Of a stretch of 47,273 nt of DNA, positions 46,193 through 47,273 are shown in pieces. Numbering within the stretch: the first letter of the stretch is position 1; every line of letters begins with the position of its first letter. The position numbers were made by a program, and so were the translations under genes. The notes under the pieces were generated by a model. The model saw only the letters and a list, made by a program, of their open reading frames with translations, was not told the DNA's origin and ran no database searches. Source of the DNA: a virus; the IMG/VR virus record IMGVR_UViG_3300006737_000053, positions 1-47,273 of that record; one strand, 5' to 3'.

Positions 46193-46422
46193 AGCGTTGT
46201 CTGAACAAATCGTTCAGCCCATTCTCTCCAATCGTCATACATATAAGGGTCAGGAAAATCTTCTACGAGGTTTGTAGCATTAAGAAATTGACTGCCCCAA
46301 TCTTGCCATTTTTCTGGATCTTCTAAAGGATCAAAAGCTCCAAAATCTACAAAGTCTGTAATCAGGCAATTTGCCCAATCCGTCAATTCTATACCAACAG
46401 GCCATGTGACACTTAATCCCAT
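46189..46422 (-). CDS. Small acidic Trp-rich protein (77 aa)
   Basis: A 77-residue acidic protein, MGLSVTWPVGIELTDWANCLITDFVDFGAFDPLEDPEKWQDWGSQFLNATNLVEDFPDPYMYDDWREWAERFVQTTL. It is rich in Trp, Asp and Phe and probably forms two or three helices. It shares one base with the stop of the virion protein upstream and overlaps the GNAT-like gene by four bases. I recall similar short acidic genes near tail genes of marine phages. Function unknown; a tail-assembly role is possible from position. Confidence 0.7.
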   Translation of the reverse strand: MGLSVTWPVGIELTDWANCLITDFVDFGAFDPLEDPEKWQDWGSQFLNATNLVEDFPDPYMYDDWREWAERFVQTTL

Positions 46423-47273
46423 TACCCTAGATCCGTTCCATCACCGTTGTCTAAATGCCCTATAATTTGACCCATTTGATAGTCTCCGTATAAAGCATTA
46501 CTCGTAAATTTAACTCTTAATTCTCTACGTTGTTCTTTTAACATTACAATTTGTTCGTAAGGTTGATTGGCAGAAGCAGGAAATGCCACAGTCGAACTTG
46601 TAACTTCTGGTGCTCTTGCATTGGCTCTACCTGTGATTTCTACTGTCATGTCACCCACTTGAACAAAATCAGGTTCAATTTGTGTTATTCTCAAATAACG
46701 ATCTAACCCTTGTGGCAATGTAGATAAATCAGCCGTTTCAAAAAACGATTTAATTGGATTAATTGTTGGACCGTCTACTTCATCAACACCAAATTCATGT
46801 TGCCAGACTTTGTAACCAACACCTCTGATATTTGTGTTTATCTGACCACCCATTCCACTATGAATTTCACAATAATAATATAAAGTTGGTGCTCCACTTG
46901 GTACTATAATTTGTGTGTATGCGCCTGCTTGCCCTAACACCCCGACAACTGTTACGCCTGTCGTATATTCCACACCACCGCCATGCGTGCCGTCTGATGT
47001 TGAAGACAAACGCAAGGGATGACCTACGTTAGAAGAATCAGATTGATCAAATCGGTAAGTGTTGCCCTCTCTAAAAGTTAAAGTTGGTTGTGCGCTCCCA
47101 CTCATATTATATTTGTTACCAGAACCAGAATTAACCACTGTAACAGCAAGTGTTTCAGTAGGGTCTAATGGCAATGGAGAGGGTTCCACACCCGTCAATA
47201 TAGGTGCGGCAAATGAATTGTTAAACTGACCTGCTGATCGACCATTATTAGGAAGTTCTGTGTCGTACCATGT
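46422..47273 (-). CDS. Virion protein with a cupredoxin-like domain, 5' end cut by the window edge
   Basis: At least 283 residues; the frame is open to the right edge, so the N-terminus is missing. An internal TTG at 47198 is not a convincing start because the preceding codons read like protein. Counting from that TTG, residues about 15-122 form a cupredoxin-like domain: 'YNMSGSAQPTLTFREGNTYRF', His60 in 'NVGHPLRLSS', then 'TLYYYCEIHSGMGGQI' with Cys110, His113 and Met116. C-x2-H-x2-M plus an upstream His is the type 1 copper ligand set with amicyanin-like spacing. The rest is beta-rich. Copper binding is inferred. Confidence 0.78.
   Translation of the reverse strand, partial: TWYDTELPNNGRSAGQFNNSFAAPILTGVEPSPLPLDPTETLAVTVVNSGSGNKYNMSGSAQPTLTFREGNTYRFDQSDSSNVGHPLRLSSTSDGTHGGGVEYTTGVTVVGVLGQAGAYTQIIVPSGAPTLYYYCEIHSGMGGQINTNIRGVGYKVWQHEFGVDEVDGPTINPIKSFFETADLSTLPQGLDRYLRITQIEPDFVQVGDMTVEITGRANARAPEVTSSTVAFPASANQPYEQIVMLKEQRRELRVKFTSNALYGDYQMGQIIGHLDNGDGTDLG

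Noticed and set aside
1-47273. Prophage or lysogenic phage
   Set aside because: No integrase, excisionase, attachment site, partition gene or CI-like repressor is visible. The regulators seen are small and early-gene-linked, which does not require lysogeny.

Overview
The window is a piece of a tailed double-stranded DNA bacteriophage genome (Caudoviricetes, most likely podovirus-like). It holds large and small terminase subunits, portal, scaffold, an HK97-fold capsid protein, a P22 gp4-like connector, tail-fibre proteins, four large proteins of the internal-virion type, a lysis cassette and a complete replication/recombination module. I see no integrase, excisionase, lysogeny repressor, tRNA, rRNA, insertion sequence or CRISPR, so a lytic phage is the simplest reading. 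The DNA is AT-rich. Many proteins resemble families I know from uncultured marine phages, which suggests a marine, perhaps alphaproteobacterial, host. That host call is inference only.

Layout. Nearly everything is on the minus strand; only 31145-36046 is on the plus strand. Reading the minus strand from the right edge: a cupredoxin-domain virion protein cut by the edge, a small protein and a GNAT-like protein (46189-46422, 45743-46192), four large virion proteins (38472-45746), the lysis cassette with holin-like membrane proteins and a GH24 endolysin (36782-38469), and a zinc-finger/OB-like protein (36051-36737). The plus-strand island follows: a small membrane protein, family B DNA polymerase, an unknown, a Sak4-like ATPase, a DUF669 protein, a Cas4/RecB-like nuclease and a RuvC-like resolvase. 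From 30933 down to 26845 lies an early accessory block of small genes, including a SprT-like metalloprotease and a ribbon-helix-helix-like protein. Next come an SF2 helicase, a primase-helicase and a TET-associated-type glycosyltransferase (22000-26855), a SleB-like hydrolase (21165-21599), the small terminase subunit, several small genes, the large terminase subunit, two large unknowns, portal, a GroES-like co-chaperonin, scaffold, capsid, connector and tail fibres, the last cut by the left edge.

Regulation. The most striking signal is a set of eight minus-strand sigma70-type promoters, all with TTGACC/TTGACA, exactly 17 nt, then a -10 (weak in one case). In each, the spacer is almost filled by a 15-18 bp palindrome of the type CCTAATAnTATTAGG or CCTACTAnnTAGTAGG. 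They precede early and accessory genes and none lies in the structural region. One drives the operon that encodes the 57-aa ribbon-helix-helix-like protein, a natural candidate for an autoregulating repressor. Twelve genes also share a near-identical leader (ATAACTTnATAACGGAGA) just before the start codon. The divergent region at 30934-31144 adds a different pair of operators (ACCGAAATCGGT type) spaced 21 bp apart.

How it fits together. Early transcription would leave the 31 kb control region in both directions. The plus-strand island and the 22-27 kb operon together supply polymerase, primase-helicase, recombination and resolution. Structural genes form a long, tightly overlapping minus-strand series interrupted by a strong hairpin just after the capsid gene. 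Both window edges cut tail-type genes that read in the same direction, so the window is probably a nearly complete, arbitrarily opened genome with a small gap. No stretch longer than about 300 bases lacks a gene; the two longest gaps (20937-21164 and 30934-31144) are described as regulatory or structured DNA.
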